Shown piece by piece: positions 36,179 through 45,881 of a DNA stretch of 64,000 nt. How positions within the stretch are numbered: position 1 is the first letter of the stretch; each line of letters begins with the position of its first letter. This stretch comes from Pelagibacterales bacterium SAG-MED20 (GTDB taxonomy: Bacteria > Pseudomonadota > Alphaproteobacteria > Pelagibacterales > Pelagibacteraceae), in NCBI GenBank assembly GCA_014653975.1, contig JACWDR010000001.1, positions 1 through 64,000 on the forward strand. Reading direction: 5' to 3'. A program made the position numbers and the translations under genes. The notes beneath the pieces were generated by a model that saw only the letters and a list, made by a program, of their open reading frames with translations, searched no databases and was not told the DNA's origin.

Positions 36179-38737
36179 TTAATATAATATCGAGTTAATA
36201 TATGAATTAGTTTCATTGCCTAAAATATTATTTTCATCAATAATTAATGAAGATTTTTTAGATTGAAGAATTTTTTTTTCATTAATTGTAAAATTTGTTA
36301 AATTTAAAGTTGGGACTCCATACTCTTTTTTTTTATTAAATAAAGCAATATCATATTGATTATTTGAAGAATAAAAATTTTTTATATATGATCTAGATCC
36401 ATCTTTAACCGCAATTGCTAATTTGCTATTTTGAACTTTGAATTCTTCAATTTTGACAACAGAATTTTCACCTATACTCAACCCTTTATCTAAAGAACGA
36501 TCAATCTCTAGCCCTACACCGTTTACATCAGCTCCTGAAATATCCATGCAATCATTTTCTATTTTTAAACAATAAACTTTATTAAATTTAACAATACCAA
36601 AATCTATATCAATTCCATCAGATTGAATGTTTTCAAGATAAATATTTTTTAAAGATGCGTCAGAACTTATTAAATTTATTGCATCTTCACTTTTTGACTC
36701 TCTTAAGATTAAATTTTCTAAGAGCACATTAGATTTAATAAAATTTAATCCAGCAAATAAAGTATACTGATCAAGTTTTGGATAACCTAAATTTTCAAAT
36801 TTCGTATTACTAATTTCAACGATATTATTTTCAAAGATTATTGAACCTGTGCTATCTGATTTTACTAAAATTTCTTTTTTATTGGTTCCTTCAAATTTAA
36901 TATCTCCTTTTACAAATAGTATGGAGTTTTTTGACAATTCGATTATTACATTTTCTTTTATAATAAAATTTTGATTTTTTTCAGTGTAAAAATTTTTATC
37001 CAAATTTATATTATTAGAAATTCTAAAAGTATTTTTTGAAATTTTTTCTACGCCAGGGTGAGTAGCAAGATTGATAAAATCTTTAGATATATTAGTAATT
37101 TTTTTTTTTGACATAGTGAAATCTTCCGACAAAAGATAAGGGATATTACTTTTTCCAAGTAAAATTTTTTTACAACCATTGTCCCAGTCAATAGTCATAT
37201 TTCCAGCCAGATAAATCACCTGCTTGATACTATTATCACAATCATTTGTAGTAATTTTTACTGGAAAATCTGAATAATTATCTTTAAAAAATAATTTTTT
37301 ATTTTCTAATGATATTTTAAAATGATCAAAATTTATTGAATTAATTTTGTTCTTGATTAATTTTGCTCTATCAAAAATAATCTTATCATCAAATAAATAA
37401 GGACCCAAACCTTTCCTTGATATTTTATCAACTTTAGAATTTTCTGAATAAACAGACAAATTAAATGTATCCAATTCATCTTTAATTTCTTCTAAAAATT
37501 CATTAATAAAATTATCAGAAGAATATAGTTCAAGATAATAAATATATTTTTCTAGAAAATTTGAATTTAGCTGACCATTTTTCAATTTAAAAAATTTTAA
37601 ATACCAGCTTTTATCGTCACAAATATAAATACAATTTGGTCTATTTTCTTGTAAAAAATCCGCAAGTATAAAATTTAAAAAGTTCCCTGCTCCAACATGA
37701 GCATCATATCCTATAGGCTCAAATTTAGAAGATATTGGGTTAAAATATAATCTAACACTTTTAGACAATGATCCGTGATAAGACCCCAATAAATCTATTA
37801 CTGCAAAATAACTTGCCCATTTATCTATATCAAAATGATTTTCAAAATTTAAATCATCGTTGTCCTTAATTTGGTTTAATATTGAAAAAGCAGACTTTGT
37901 CAATTCTGGATATTCTTTAAACCAATAAGACTCAGAATATAGTTCATAGTTTACATTTGGATAATGCTCGCCTATACCTTCATCTAAACTAAATATTGGA
38001 CCATTTCTTTTTTTTTGTCTTTCTAGTAATTCTTTTGAAAAACTTTCTTCTACAGCGTACACTCCTCTATTTTCATCATTAAAGTAAAGATTGATTGGAA
38101 AATAATTTAGGTAGAGATTATTAGTTTTTTTAAGTAATTTGTGAAATATAAATTCATATGCATAGTTTTTAGTTATTGGTTTTTGAACAGAAAACTCTTC
38201 CATACCCCAAAGTCTATTATCTCCAATTAAATCTAATTTATATGAAGAGGTAAGCTTATCTTTCCAATGAATTGGCCTTCCACCCTTAATTCTTATTTTT
38301 GCCTTATATTTTTTTTCTTTATTTTGAATTTCAAGCGGATGCATGCTTCGAAATTGAGGTGGTAATAAATTATCATTTTCTTCTTTCAGTTTTCTTTGAA
38401 TTTCAATTTGAAGAATGGTTTTTTGATTTACTTTTAGATACAATTTTTCAATTTCTGGTTTATTAAAAAAATATTTGATTTTAATCTTAGTTAAATCTAA
38501 ATATTTATTATATTTTAATAAATTAACTCCAAGATAAGGGTCCAAAATTTTATTATTTATTATAATAAATAAAGATTTTGCAGAATAAGTATTACCTATA
38601 CCACTTGAAGAATAATACGTACCAGCTGAAATAATAATAACTAAAAAAATAAAACCTAATCCTAATAATAGTTTAGTAAATAAAGATTTTATAAAAAGTA
38701 AATAACTAGAATTTAAAATTTTTTTTTTTATTAACAA
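36179..38737 (-). CDS. CotH kinase family protein with C-terminal beta-helix
   Basis: An 852-residue protein. It has one membrane segment at residues ~18-42, so the body is probably outside the cytoplasm. The CotH region (~130-370) shows KIRIKGGRPIHWKD, YKLDLIGDNRLWGMEEFSVQ, NYFPINLYFNDENRGVYAVEE and IGYDAHVGAGNF. CotH of Bacillus is an atypical protein kinase acting on spore coat. The C-terminal 250 residues show right-handed beta-helix-like repeats (FENNIVEISNTKFENLG, SDASLKNIYLENIQSDGIDI), usual in surface carbohydrate-binding proteins. Encoded between DUF4956 and VTC genes. Confidence 0.82.
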   Translation of the reverse strand: MLIKKKILNSSYLLFIKSLFTKLLLGLGFIFLVIIISAGTYYSSSGIGNTYSAKSLFIIINNKILDPYLGVNLLKYNKYLDLTKIKIKYFFNKPEIEKLYLKVNQKTILQIEIQRKLKEENDNLLPPQFRSMHPLEIQNKEKKYKAKIRIKGGRPIHWKDKLTSSYKLDLIGDNRLWGMEEFSVQKPITKNYAYEFIFHKLLKKTNNLYLNYFPINLYFNDENRGVYAVEESFSKELLERQKKRNGPIFSLDEGIGEHYPNVNYELYSESYWFKEYPELTKSAFSILNQIKDNDDLNFENHFDIDKWASYFAVIDLLGSYHGSLSKSVRLYFNPISSKFEPIGYDAHVGAGNFLNFILADFLQENRPNCIYICDDKSWYLKFFKLKNGQLNSNFLEKYIYYLELYSSDNFINEFLEEIKDELDTFNLSVYSENSKVDKISRKGLGPYLFDDKIIFDRAKLIKNKINSINFDHFKISLENKKLFFKDNYSDFPVKITTNDCDNSIKQVIYLAGNMTIDWDNGCKKILLGKSNIPYLLSEDFTMSKKKITNISKDFINLATHPGVEKISKNTFRISNNINLDKNFYTEKNQNFIIKENVIIELSKNSILFVKGDIKFEGTNKKEILVKSDSTGSIIFENNIVEISNTKFENLGYPKLDQYTLFAGLNFIKSNVLLENLILRESKSEDAINLISSDASLKNIYLENIQSDGIDIDFGIVKFNKVYCLKIENDCMDISGADVNGVGLEIDRSLDKGLSIGENSVVKIEEFKVQNSKLAIAVKDGSRSYIKNFYSSNNQYDIALFNKKKEYGVPTLNLTNFTINEKKILQSKKSSLIIDENNILGNETNSYINSILY

Positions 38738-38748
38738 TATTTTCCTCT

Positions 38749-39474
38749 TTATTCATAAATTCCTGTTCTTGAATAAACATGAATAGAAATATTTTCTTGA
38801 TTTGTTTTTATTTTTTCGACAGTTCTCATAAAAGTATTAATTCTATTTTTTTCTACATCAAACCAAAAAACGTATTGTGAGATATTTTTTTCAACACGAA
38901 ATGATTTTAATTTTAAATATAATGTTTCTGATTTTAAACTTTCAATTATCTTTTCTATACCATCTTTACTGTCAGTAATTTCAATTTGCATAACATTTAC
39001 AGAACTGTCACTCAAATTTTGACTATTTTTTTTATCATCATAATATTTTTTTACAAATAAAATAATAATTATAAAAAAAGTACATATTATTGAAACTAAA
39101 AATTGATTTGCTCCATTCGCTAATCCAATACCAATAATAAAAAATAAATAAACTAATTCTTCTGGTTCTTTTATTGCTGCTCTAAACCTTACTATAGATA
39201 ATGCACCAACTAATCCAAGAGATAAAGCTAAAGAAAACTTTATCACTGTAATTACTAGAGTTGTTATTATTGCTAAAGGTATAAAGGTGTCAGAAAAATA
39301 AACTCTATCATTAAGAGTCCTAGAAAGCTTTATATATGCTGATTTTATAATTAAAGCTAAAAAAGCTGAAACTAAAATAGCAATTATAAAATTGCTGTAA
39401 CTTATGTCTGGTGCAGAATTTAAAATAAAACTTTCTAAGTTTTTTAAATTTGAGTCTAATAAATTTTTTTCCAT
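38749..39474 (-). CDS. DUF4956 domain membrane protein
   Basis: A 241-residue protein with four or so membrane segments (about residues 25-45, 65-90, 108-120, 124-142) and a soluble C-terminal domain (~160-241). The conserved family stretch is SLALSLGLVGALSIVRFRAAIKEPEELVYLFFIIGIGLA, where a basic-acidic motif sits between membrane helices. Molecular function is unknown. It is the first gene of the DUF4956-CotH-VTC trio (11 nt and 12 nt spacings), with a 167-nt upstream gap that should contain the promoter. Confidence 0.82.
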   Translation of the reverse strand: MEKNLLDSNLKNLESFILNSAPDISYSNFIIAILVSAFLALIIKSAYIKLSRTLNDRVYFSDTFIPLAIITTLVITVIKFSLALSLGLVGALSIVRFRAAIKEPEELVYLFFIIGIGLANGANQFLVSIICTFFIIIILFVKKYYDDKKNSQNLSDSSVNVMQIEITDSKDGIEKIIESLKSETLYLKLKSFRVEKNISQYVFWFDVEKNRINTFMRTVEKIKTNQENISIHVYSRTGIYE

Positions 39475-39641
39475 AACAATTATATCTATATAATGTTTAT
39501 TAATAATATAATATTGATTTTAATCAACGACCAATTACTAATTTATGCTTTTTCTTCATATTAAGTCTTTATGTATTTTACTAAATAGATTGTTTTTAAT
39601 GTTATTAATCCACGTGACTCACATATGTTATTTATAAATAA
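39475..39641. other. AT-rich intergenic region upstream of the DUF4956-CotH-VTC genes
   Basis: The longest gap in the surface region apart from the riboswitch leader. It holds a short inverted repeat (TTGATT-tt-AATCAA, 39514-39527) and several TATAAT-like strings but no ORF or RNA I can name. It probably carries the promoter of the DUF4956 gene; no single promoter is convincing. Confidence 0.4.
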
Positions 39642-40691
39642 TTATTTTTTAAAATTAATATTTAAGAACAACTTTTTTTTCATAAAAAAATACAAAACTA
39701 AATATATTACAATATTGGTTATTGTTACAAAAATTAAGATTTTTGTATTTGAATAAAGTTTATAAAAAGAAATAAATATTATTAAATTATAAATATTTAT
39801 TAAATTTGCAACAAGTGTGTTTATGTACTTATTATTAATTATTTTTTTTTTTATAAAATAATTATATATCATTTGGTGTAAGTGGTACTGATCTGCAACA
39901 TCTGCTTTATTATTTGAAAGAAGCCTTCTTATAATAGAAAATAAATTTTCAAAAGCTGGATACCATAAAAGAAAACAAATTAGATAAGGTGAGACTAGAC
40001 TGTTTTTTAATGAAAAATCTATAACAAAAAAAGATATAAAAAATGCAACTAAATATGATCCTGAATCTCCTAAGTAAATTTTTCCAAAAAAATTAAACGG
40101 AAATAAAACTATTAGAAAAATAAATAATAAATTTATGTTTGGGTTAATCAATAAATTAAAATCATAAGATAATAAAATTAAAAAAAAACATACCAAGGAA
40201 TAATATCCTATTACAAGGGTATTTAAACCATCCAAAAAATTACTTCCATTTATTAAAATTAAAACGCAAAAAATAGTAAATAGAATAGATATAATTTTAA
40301 AGTTCAATAAATAATTTAAAGTTTCTATTCTTAAATCTTTAATACCCAAATCAGTCAACACTATAAAACTAAGACATACAATAAATTGAAAAAATATTCT
40401 TTTTCCTGGGGACGACATTTTATTAGTATCTGATAAAAGGCCAGTAACCAAAATAAAAAAACTAAAAAGAATTAATAGAGATAAATCTTTAAAAAATAAG
40501 ATTGAGCATATATAGATAATAATTCCACCACACAATGAGGGTGACTTTAAATATTGTTCTTTTAGTTTTTTGTGTGCTGAATAAGATACTTGATCAATAA
40601 GTATATTATTTTTATTAAACACATAGATTATAAAAGAGGTTAATAGAAATGTTGTAAAGATTACGTAAAAAAAATTATCAAAATCAATCAT
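39642..40691 (-). CDS. WecA/MraY-type polyprenyl-phosphate sugar-1-phosphate transferase
   Basis: Polytopic membrane enzyme (about ten segments in 349 residues) that starts lipid-linked glycan synthesis by transferring a sugar-1-phosphate from a UDP-sugar to undecaprenyl phosphate. Family motifs are visible: SLCGGIIIY, LLSDTNKMSSPGKR (metal-binding D), NGSNFLDGLNTLVIGYYSL, KIYLGDSGSYLVAF and the HLHQMIYN histidine motif. This is probably the initiating enzyme of the polymer made by this cluster. It overlaps the upstream family 2 glycosyltransferase by 4 nt. Confidence 0.88.
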   Translation of the reverse strand: MIDFDNFFYVIFTTFLLTSFIIYVFNKNNILIDQVSYSAHKKLKEQYLKSPSLCGGIIIYICSILFFKDLSLLILFSFFILVTGLLSDTNKMSSPGKRIFFQFIVCLSFIVLTDLGIKDLRIETLNYLLNFKIISILFTIFCVLILINGSNFLDGLNTLVIGYYSLVCFFLILLSYDFNLLINPNINLLFIFLIVLFPFNFFGKIYLGDSGSYLVAFFISFFVIDFSLKNSLVSPYLICFLLWYPAFENLFSIIRRLLSNNKADVADQYHLHQMIYNYFIKKKIINNKYINTLVANLINIYNLIIFISFYKLYSNTKILIFVTITNIVIYLVLYFFMKKKLFLNINFKK

Positions 40692-41437
40692 AAATAACGT
40701 TTAATTATTGAATTAATACTTAAAAAAAAAATTAAAATTATGGAAAATAAAAAATTGATTTTTAAATACTTGTTATAAACTAAAAAAGCATCTTTAAGCT
40801 TTTGCATTACAGAGCTTGAAAGAGAATTATGCGTTTTTCTCCAAAAAACAAAGTTTTTATCAATCCCCATCATTTTAATATTTTTTTTTGATAATTTAAG
40901 CCACAATAAGTAGTCCTCTTTTGTTTTAAGATTAGGAAATTTTTCACTTTTTAATAGTTTAGAATTAATAATGACTGACGATAGAGCAATATCACATGAG
41001 AATAAAAGATCTCTAAATTTAATAATATTTGGAGATTTAATCTTTTTTAGCAGAATTCCCTTTTCGTCAATAATCGAGTAATTGCTATAAGAAAATTCTA
41101 AACAATTATTTTTCATAAATTTAATTTGTTTTTTAAGCTTATTTTTATCCCATACATCGTCAGAGTCTAAAAAAGACAAAAATTTTCCTTTAGATTTTTT
41201 TATTCCATAATTTCTAGAGATTCCTGCTCCCATATTTTTCTTATTAATTATAATATTTTTATTTTTAATTTTTTTTAAAGTTTTTTTTACAAATATTAGA
41301 TCTGATCTATTGCTATCATCATATATTAAAATAATTTCAAAATTTTTGTATGTTTGGTTTTTTATAGAGTCTATAGTTTTTTTAAAAAAAAGTTTTTTTT
41401 TATAATAAGGTATTATAATTGAAACAAGGTCGCTCAT
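40688..41437 (-). CDS. Family 2 glycosyltransferase
   Basis: GT-A type enzyme of 249 residues. SIIIPYYKKKLFFKKTIDSIKNQTYKNFEIILIYDDSN is the GT2 nucleotide-binding N-terminus and FLSFLDSDDVWDKNKLKKQI contains the DxD. A hydrophobic C-terminal tail (FLFSIILIFFLSINSII) may anchor it in the membrane. It lies between a GT4 gene and the WecA/MraY-like gene and probably adds an early sugar to the lipid-linked intermediate. Confidence 0.88.
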   Translation of the reverse strand: MSDLVSIIIPYYKKKLFFKKTIDSIKNQTYKNFEIILIYDDSNRSDLIFVKKTLKKIKNKNIIINKKNMGAGISRNYGIKKSKGKFLSFLDSDDVWDKNKLKKQIKFMKNNCLEFSYSNYSIIDEKGILLKKIKSPNIIKFRDLLFSCDIALSSVIINSKLLKSEKFPNLKTKEDYLLWLKLSKKNIKMMGIDKNFVFWRKTHNSLSSSVMQKLKDAFLVYNKYLKINFLFSIILIFFLSINSIIKRYL

Positions 41438-41445
41438 AAATATAC

Positions 41446-42576
41446 TTAGAAAGATAATAACATTTTTAAAGCCTTATAATGGTTAAATAGAGTAAATCTT
41501 TTAATATACCTCAAATTATTAAGTAAAATTTTCTTATCTTTTTTTTTCTTTATCAATTTATCAAAATTTTCTAAAAAACTTTTAATGTTATTTGATTCAA
41601 ATAAAAAACCATTGTAATTATCTTTTATAATTTCCCTTGGTCCTGTCAAACAATTGCTTGAAAAGACTGTTTTTCTACAAAATGCTGACTCAATTATTAC
41701 AAAACCTGGATCTTCCCACAAAGAAGAAAGGATAAAGGCTTCCGCATTTTTAATTAGGGGAAAGATATTTTTTACATAATCAATTAAAAAAATATTTTTT
41801 TCAAGATTGTTTTTAATAATAAATTCTTTTATTTTTTTTTTGTCTTCTCCTTCTCCGGCTATCAATAATTTGTAATCTGGATATTTGTCTAAAACCTCAT
41901 GAAAAGCTCTGCATAAAAAAATAAAATTTTTTTGTTTTGTTAGTCTTCCTGCTGCTAAAAAATAGTTTTTAAATTCAAGGTCACTTTTCTCATTTATTTT
42001 TTTTTTTATTTCAATAACTTCTATGACGGGGTCATATAATATTTTTATTTTTTCTGCTTCTACTATATTCAAACTTTTAATATATTCATAAGTAGATTCT
42101 GTTGGACATGTAATTAAATGAAATTTTTTAAGTGTTATTTTCCATAATATTTTTCTAAAAATATTCAATTTAGGAAGACCTGATATTCTAAGAATAAATT
42201 TAGTTTTAAATTTAAAAAGTAGTAATAGTATCATTGGTAGGGAGGTTATCAATTGAACTATTAAAAAATCAGGTTTTTCATTCATTATTAATTTTTTTAA
42301 AGGAAAAAATGATAAAATAAAAATTATAATAAACGAAAATCTACTTTTGATTTTTCCATACTTTGGAAGATAATCAATAAAAAATTTTCCAAAAAAATTA
42401 ATTGTTCTGATCTGATTATTTTTTAATTCTTTTTCATAAATATTAAATTCTCCAAAAAAATTTATTATTGAACAGGAATTTTTTTTAGAAAATTTCTGAA
42501 GTGAGTGAGCCGAATTAATTACTGCTCTTGGGGTAGCTATAGGGGTTAAAAAAGGCGACCAATAAAAACATTTCAT
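41446..42576 (-). CDS. Family 4 glycosyltransferase
   Basis: GT-B fold retaining glycosyltransferase of 376 residues. The C-terminal nucleotide-sugar domain has AAGRLTKQKNF, LLIAGEGEDKKKIKEFI and the E-x7-E region SLWEDPGFVIIESAF followed by GPREIIKDNYNGFL. A hydrophobic patch near residues 80-125 probably contacts the membrane. It is the first gene of this minus-strand block and faces a divergent methyltransferase gene 112 nt away. Sugar specificity unknown. Confidence 0.87.
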   Translation of the reverse strand: MKCFYWSPFLTPIATPRAVINSAHSLQKFSKKNSCSIINFFGEFNIYEKELKNNQIRTINFFGKFFIDYLPKYGKIKSRFSFIIIFILSFFPLKKLIMNEKPDFLIVQLITSLPMILLLLFKFKTKFILRISGLPKLNIFRKILWKITLKKFHLITCPTESTYEYIKSLNIVEAEKIKILYDPVIEVIEIKKKINEKSDLEFKNYFLAAGRLTKQKNFIFLCRAFHEVLDKYPDYKLLIAGEGEDKKKIKEFIIKNNLEKNIFLIDYVKNIFPLIKNAEAFILSSLWEDPGFVIIESAFCRKTVFSSNCLTGPREIIKDNYNGFLFESNNIKSFLENFDKLIKKKKDKKILLNNLRYIKRFTLFNHYKALKMLLSF

Positions 42577-42688
42577 CTTAATTTCAATTTTTTCATTTTT
42601 TTTTCATTTTTATCTTTTAAAATATATTTTTAACAATATATCTCATATAATATTTTATATAATTATAATTATAAAAATTATCTAAACT

Positions 42689-43324
42689 ATGAGTGATGAA
42701 TATAAATATAAATTAGACCATTTTTTGTTTCCATTAATCACTAATATACCTAAACCTAAAATTTTAGAATTAGGCGTTCAAAATGGAACATCTACCCATA
42801 AATTTTTAGAAATATGTAATAAAAATGATGGTTATCTATACTCAGTGGATGTTGATGATTGCAGCAAAGTCTCTAATGATTCTAGATGGTTATTTATGAA
42901 TACTCGAGATGATAACTTTGAATATATAAAAAAAAAAATACCACAAAAGCTTGATATAATCTACTTAGATTCATTACATGAAGCAAATCATGTAAATAAA
43001 ATTTTTTACTCATATTATGAAATGCTTAATGTTGGAGGATATTTTTTTATAGATGACATCTCTCACCTTCCTTACTTAAAAGAAAATGAAAGAAATAATT
43101 TCTATTGTGAAATTAATAACAAGGAAACCTTTGAAGAAATAATAGGAATATTTAATAATAACCATAATTTATTTGAATTAAATTTTTCTTTTAAATCTTC
43201 AGGTTTGGCAATTATAAAAAAAACAAGTCCTGAACCTTTGAAAAAAAAAATGAATATTAAATCTAGAGAAAAATCTCTTAAGAATATTCTTAGACTAATA
43301 TGGAAAAAAATAAAAAAAGATTAA
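42689..43324 (+). CDS. Class I SAM-dependent methyltransferase
   Basis: A 211-residue soluble protein with the SAM-binding motif PKILELGVQNGTSTHKFLEI, acidic loop SVDVDD, and DIIYLDSLHEANHVNKIFYSYYEMLNVGGYFFIDDI, the pattern of Methyltransf_24-like enzymes that act on sugars or small molecules. It starts the plus-strand trio with two glycosyltransferases and overlaps the next gene by 25 nt. Substrate not readable from sequence. Confidence 0.83.
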   Translation: MSDEYKYKLDHFLFPLITNIPKPKILELGVQNGTSTHKFLEICNKNDGYLYSVDVDDCSKVSNDSRWLFMNTRDDNFEYIKKKIPQKLDIIYLDSLHEANHVNKIFYSYYEMLNVGGYFFIDDISHLPYLKENERNNFYCEINNKETFEEIIGIFNNNHNLFELNFSFKSSGLAIIKKTSPEPLKKKMNIKSREKSLKNILRLIWKKIKKD

Positions 43325-44406
43325 TTATTTTTATGCCTTCGATGGATGGCGGTGGGGTTGAAAAAAATTTGATTATAGTATCAAATTTTTTGTCAAAATA
43401 TATTAAACAATTAACTTTAATAACTTTTGATGACAGTTTTAATAAAAAATTTTCAAAAAAAATCAATATTATAAATTATAAGCAAAAGACAAATAAAAAT
43501 TTTAGTAAATATTTTAAATATTTGGTCTGTTTATTCATTTTAACAAAAGAAATAATCCAAAATAGAAAAACATCAGTATTTTCTTTCCAGGCAAATATAT
43601 ATTGTTTGATATTAAGCCAAATTTTACAATTTAAAGTAATAATAAGGTCCAATTCTGCTCCTCAGGGATGGACAAAAAATTTTTTAAAAAAAATGATTTT
43701 TAAAACTTTTTTCAAATTTGCGGAAACAATTATAGTTAATAGTAAAGATTTTAAAAAAGAACTAGATAAAGAATATAATATTAAAAGTGTTGTAATTTAT
43801 AACCCACTAAATGTTAAAGAGATAGAGAAAAAGTCTCAAGAAAAAGTTAATATTAATTTATTTAAAAACCAAAATACTTTAAAAATTATTAATATTGCAA
43901 GATTTACAGATCAAAAAGATCATCTCACTTTATTAAAAGCTTTTAAAAAAATTTCAAAAAAATTAAAAGCAAAACTTTTAATCATGGGATATGGTGCAAA
44001 TAAAAAAAAAATAAACAATTTTATTGAAACTAATGATTTAAAAAAAATAGTTAAAGTAATTCCTTTTCAAACCAACCCTTATAAATTTTTAAAAAAATCT
44101 GACTTGTTCATATTAACTTCGATCTATGAAGGTCTTCCCAATGTATTACTTGAGGCAATGGTGTTAAAAAAATTTATCATTTCCTCCAATTGTCCAACTG
44201 GGCCAAAAGAAATTTTGCAAAATGGAAAGTTAGGTATGTTATTTAAAGTTAAAAATTACAAACATTTAGAGACTAAAATTATTGATTTTAATAATAATAA
44301 AAAATTTTATAAAAAAAAATTAGTTCCAGCGTATATGAGTTTAGAAAGATTTGATTTTTCAAAAAACTGTAACAAATACTTAGCAGTTATTAACAAGATT
44401 TTATGA
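43300..44406 (+). CDS. Family 4 glycosyltransferase
   Basis: GT-B enzyme of 368 residues. The N-terminus FMPSMDGGGVEKNLIIVSNFL is the typical acceptor-side glycine loop. The C-terminal domain has NIARFTDQKDHLTLLKAF, LLIMGYGANKKKINNFI and TSIYEGLPNVLLEAMVLKKF with the E-x7-E motif, then GPKEIL. It overlaps the methyltransferase upstream (25 nt) and the next GT4 (4 nt), so the three are coupled. Confidence 0.88.
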   Translation: MEKNKKRLIIFMPSMDGGGVEKNLIIVSNFLSKYIKQLTLITFDDSFNKKFSKKINIINYKQKTNKNFSKYFKYLVCLFILTKEIIQNRKTSVFSFQANIYCLILSQILQFKVIIRSNSAPQGWTKNFLKKMIFKTFFKFAETIIVNSKDFKKELDKEYNIKSVVIYNPLNVKEIEKKSQEKVNINLFKNQNTLKIINIARFTDQKDHLTLLKAFKKISKKLKAKLLIMGYGANKKKINNFIETNDLKKIVKVIPFQTNPYKFLKKSDLFILTSIYEGLPNVLLEAMVLKKFIISSNCPTGPKEILQNGKLGMLFKVKNYKHLETKIIDFNNNKKFYKKKLVPAYMSLERFDFSKNCNKYLAVINKIL

Positions 44407-45500
44407 AAATCGCTTTTGATTATTCAATTTTTATGATTCAAAAATATGGTGGTATTTCAAGATATTTTATGGAACTTTCTAAGGCACTTAGCCAAGATAT
44501 TAATTGTAAAATTATTGCACCAATATCTATAAATGGTCACCTGAATGAGGTTAACCAAAATTTATTTAATCTAAAAAAACTTAGTAAAATTCCTCCATAC
44601 AGTACTAAATTAATTACTTACTCAAATTTCATAACAAGTTCTATTTATATGAATTTGTGGAAGCCAGACATTATTCACAAAACATACTTCAATGACCATC
44701 ATTACAAATCAATAAAAGCTAAGAAAATTTTAAATGTATGGGATCTTAGTCATGAGATTTATCCAGAACTATACAGCAAAAATAAAAATTGGAGACCAAA
44801 AAAAAAATCTCTTGAGCTTGCTGACCACGTAATATGTTCCTCACATAAAACCAAAAATGATTTGGAGAAATATTATAATTTTGATTTAAATAAAACCTCT
44901 GTTGTTTATCAAGGTGTTAACCAATCTATTAATCCAAAAAATGTCAATTATGATAAAAAAAAATATCTTTTGTATGTTGGTAGTAGACTAAAATATAAAA
45001 ATTTTGAAAACCTACTTAGAGCATTATCAATTAACAAACAAATACTTGATGATTTTCAACTTATATGTTTTGGAGAAGAAAAGATTAACCAGCTAGAAAA
45101 GGATTTAATTAAAAGTCTAGGCCTAAATGAAAAAAATATTTTATTCACTTCAGGAAACGATCAAAAACTTCATGAACATTATTTAAATGCAACTGCATTA
45201 ATATATCCATCTAAAAATGAAGGTTTTGGTTTTCCACCTTTAGAAGCAATGAGTTTTGGTTGTCCTGTAATCTCAAGCAATAACACTGCAATATTGGAGG
45301 CTACTAATTTGCCAGAATATAGTTTTGACCCTGAGTTACCTAAAGATATTGCATTAAAAATAGAAAATATAATATATTCAAAATCTAATATTAATTTTTT
45401 AATTAGTCACGGTCTAGAAAGAATTAAAGAATTATCTTGGAAAAAAACATCTCAGGATGCTTTAAATGTTTATAAAAAAATATTAAATAAATTATATTAA
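44403..45500 (+). CDS. Family 4 glycosyltransferase (mannosyltransferase-like)
   Basis: GT-B enzyme of 365 residues. FDYSIFMIQKYGGISRYFMELSKAL, VGSRLKYKNFENLLRAL and YPSKNEGFGFPPLEAMSFGCPVISSN resemble WbdB/MtfB-like mannosyltransferases, although the donor is not proven. The gene ends converging on the cupin gene with a 9-nt overlap of the two 3' ends, so no terminator separates them. Confidence 0.88.
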   Translation: MKIAFDYSIFMIQKYGGISRYFMELSKALSQDINCKIIAPISINGHLNEVNQNLFNLKKLSKIPPYSTKLITYSNFITSSIYMNLWKPDIIHKTYFNDHHYKSIKAKKILNVWDLSHEIYPELYSKNKNWRPKKKSLELADHVICSSHKTKNDLEKYYNFDLNKTSVVYQGVNQSINPKNVNYDKKKYLLYVGSRLKYKNFENLLRALSINKQILDDFQLICFGEEKINQLEKDLIKSLGLNEKNILFTSGNDQKLHEHYLNATALIYPSKNEGFGFPPLEAMSFGCPVISSNNTAILEATNLPEYSFDPELPKDIALKIENIIYSKSNINFLISHGLERIKELSWKKTSQDALNVYKKILNKLY

Positions 45501-45881
45501 TTTTTTTTCTAATCTAAATGTATCTTTCTCATAATTTTTTCCACCTCTCATACCATCAGCAAATGCCAATAAATTACTTGAACTTATAGCTTTAAATGCA
45601 TGTGCATGAAAAGGTTTATGAGTTACTAGAGAGTTTGCTTTTAGTACCTGTTTTTTTGGTTTTCCAATTAATTTTCCATTTTTATTTACTCTACAAGAAT
45701 GGAATATCAATTTTCCAGAAATTAAAAAAGAATATTGAGTACTTTTTTTATGAAAATGATTTCCACGAATGGCATTTTTATTGAATGTTACGAGTGTGCA
45801 ATGATCTTTCGGTTTATTAATAAATATATCAATAATTGAACCTCTTTTATCTTTAAAATTATTTTTTAGTATTTTCTTCAT
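45492..45881 (-). CDS. WxcM/FdtA-like cupin, sugar isomerase/epimerase-type
   Basis: A 129-residue cupin. RGNHFHKKSTQYSFLISGKL carries the histidine motif of the RmlC/WxcM-like cupins, followed by THKPFHAHAFKAIS. Relatives catalyse 3,4-ketoisomerisation or epimerisation of dTDP- or other NDP-keto-sugars. Its start overlaps the stop of the C-methyltransferase-like gene by 4 nt, so both may modify the same keto-sugar. A binding-only role cannot be excluded. Confidence 0.78.
   Translation of the reverse strand: MKKILKNNFKDKRGSIIDIFINKPKDHCTLVTFNKNAIRGNHFHKKSTQYSFLISGKLIFHSCRVNKNGKLIGKPKKQVLKANSLVTHKPFHAHAFKAISSSNLLAFADGMRGGKNYEKDTFRLEKKLI

Noticed and set aside
39514-39527. Inverted repeat TTGATT-tt-AATCAA as an operator
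   Set aside because: Too short and too AT-rich to separate from chance in this sequence without conservation data.
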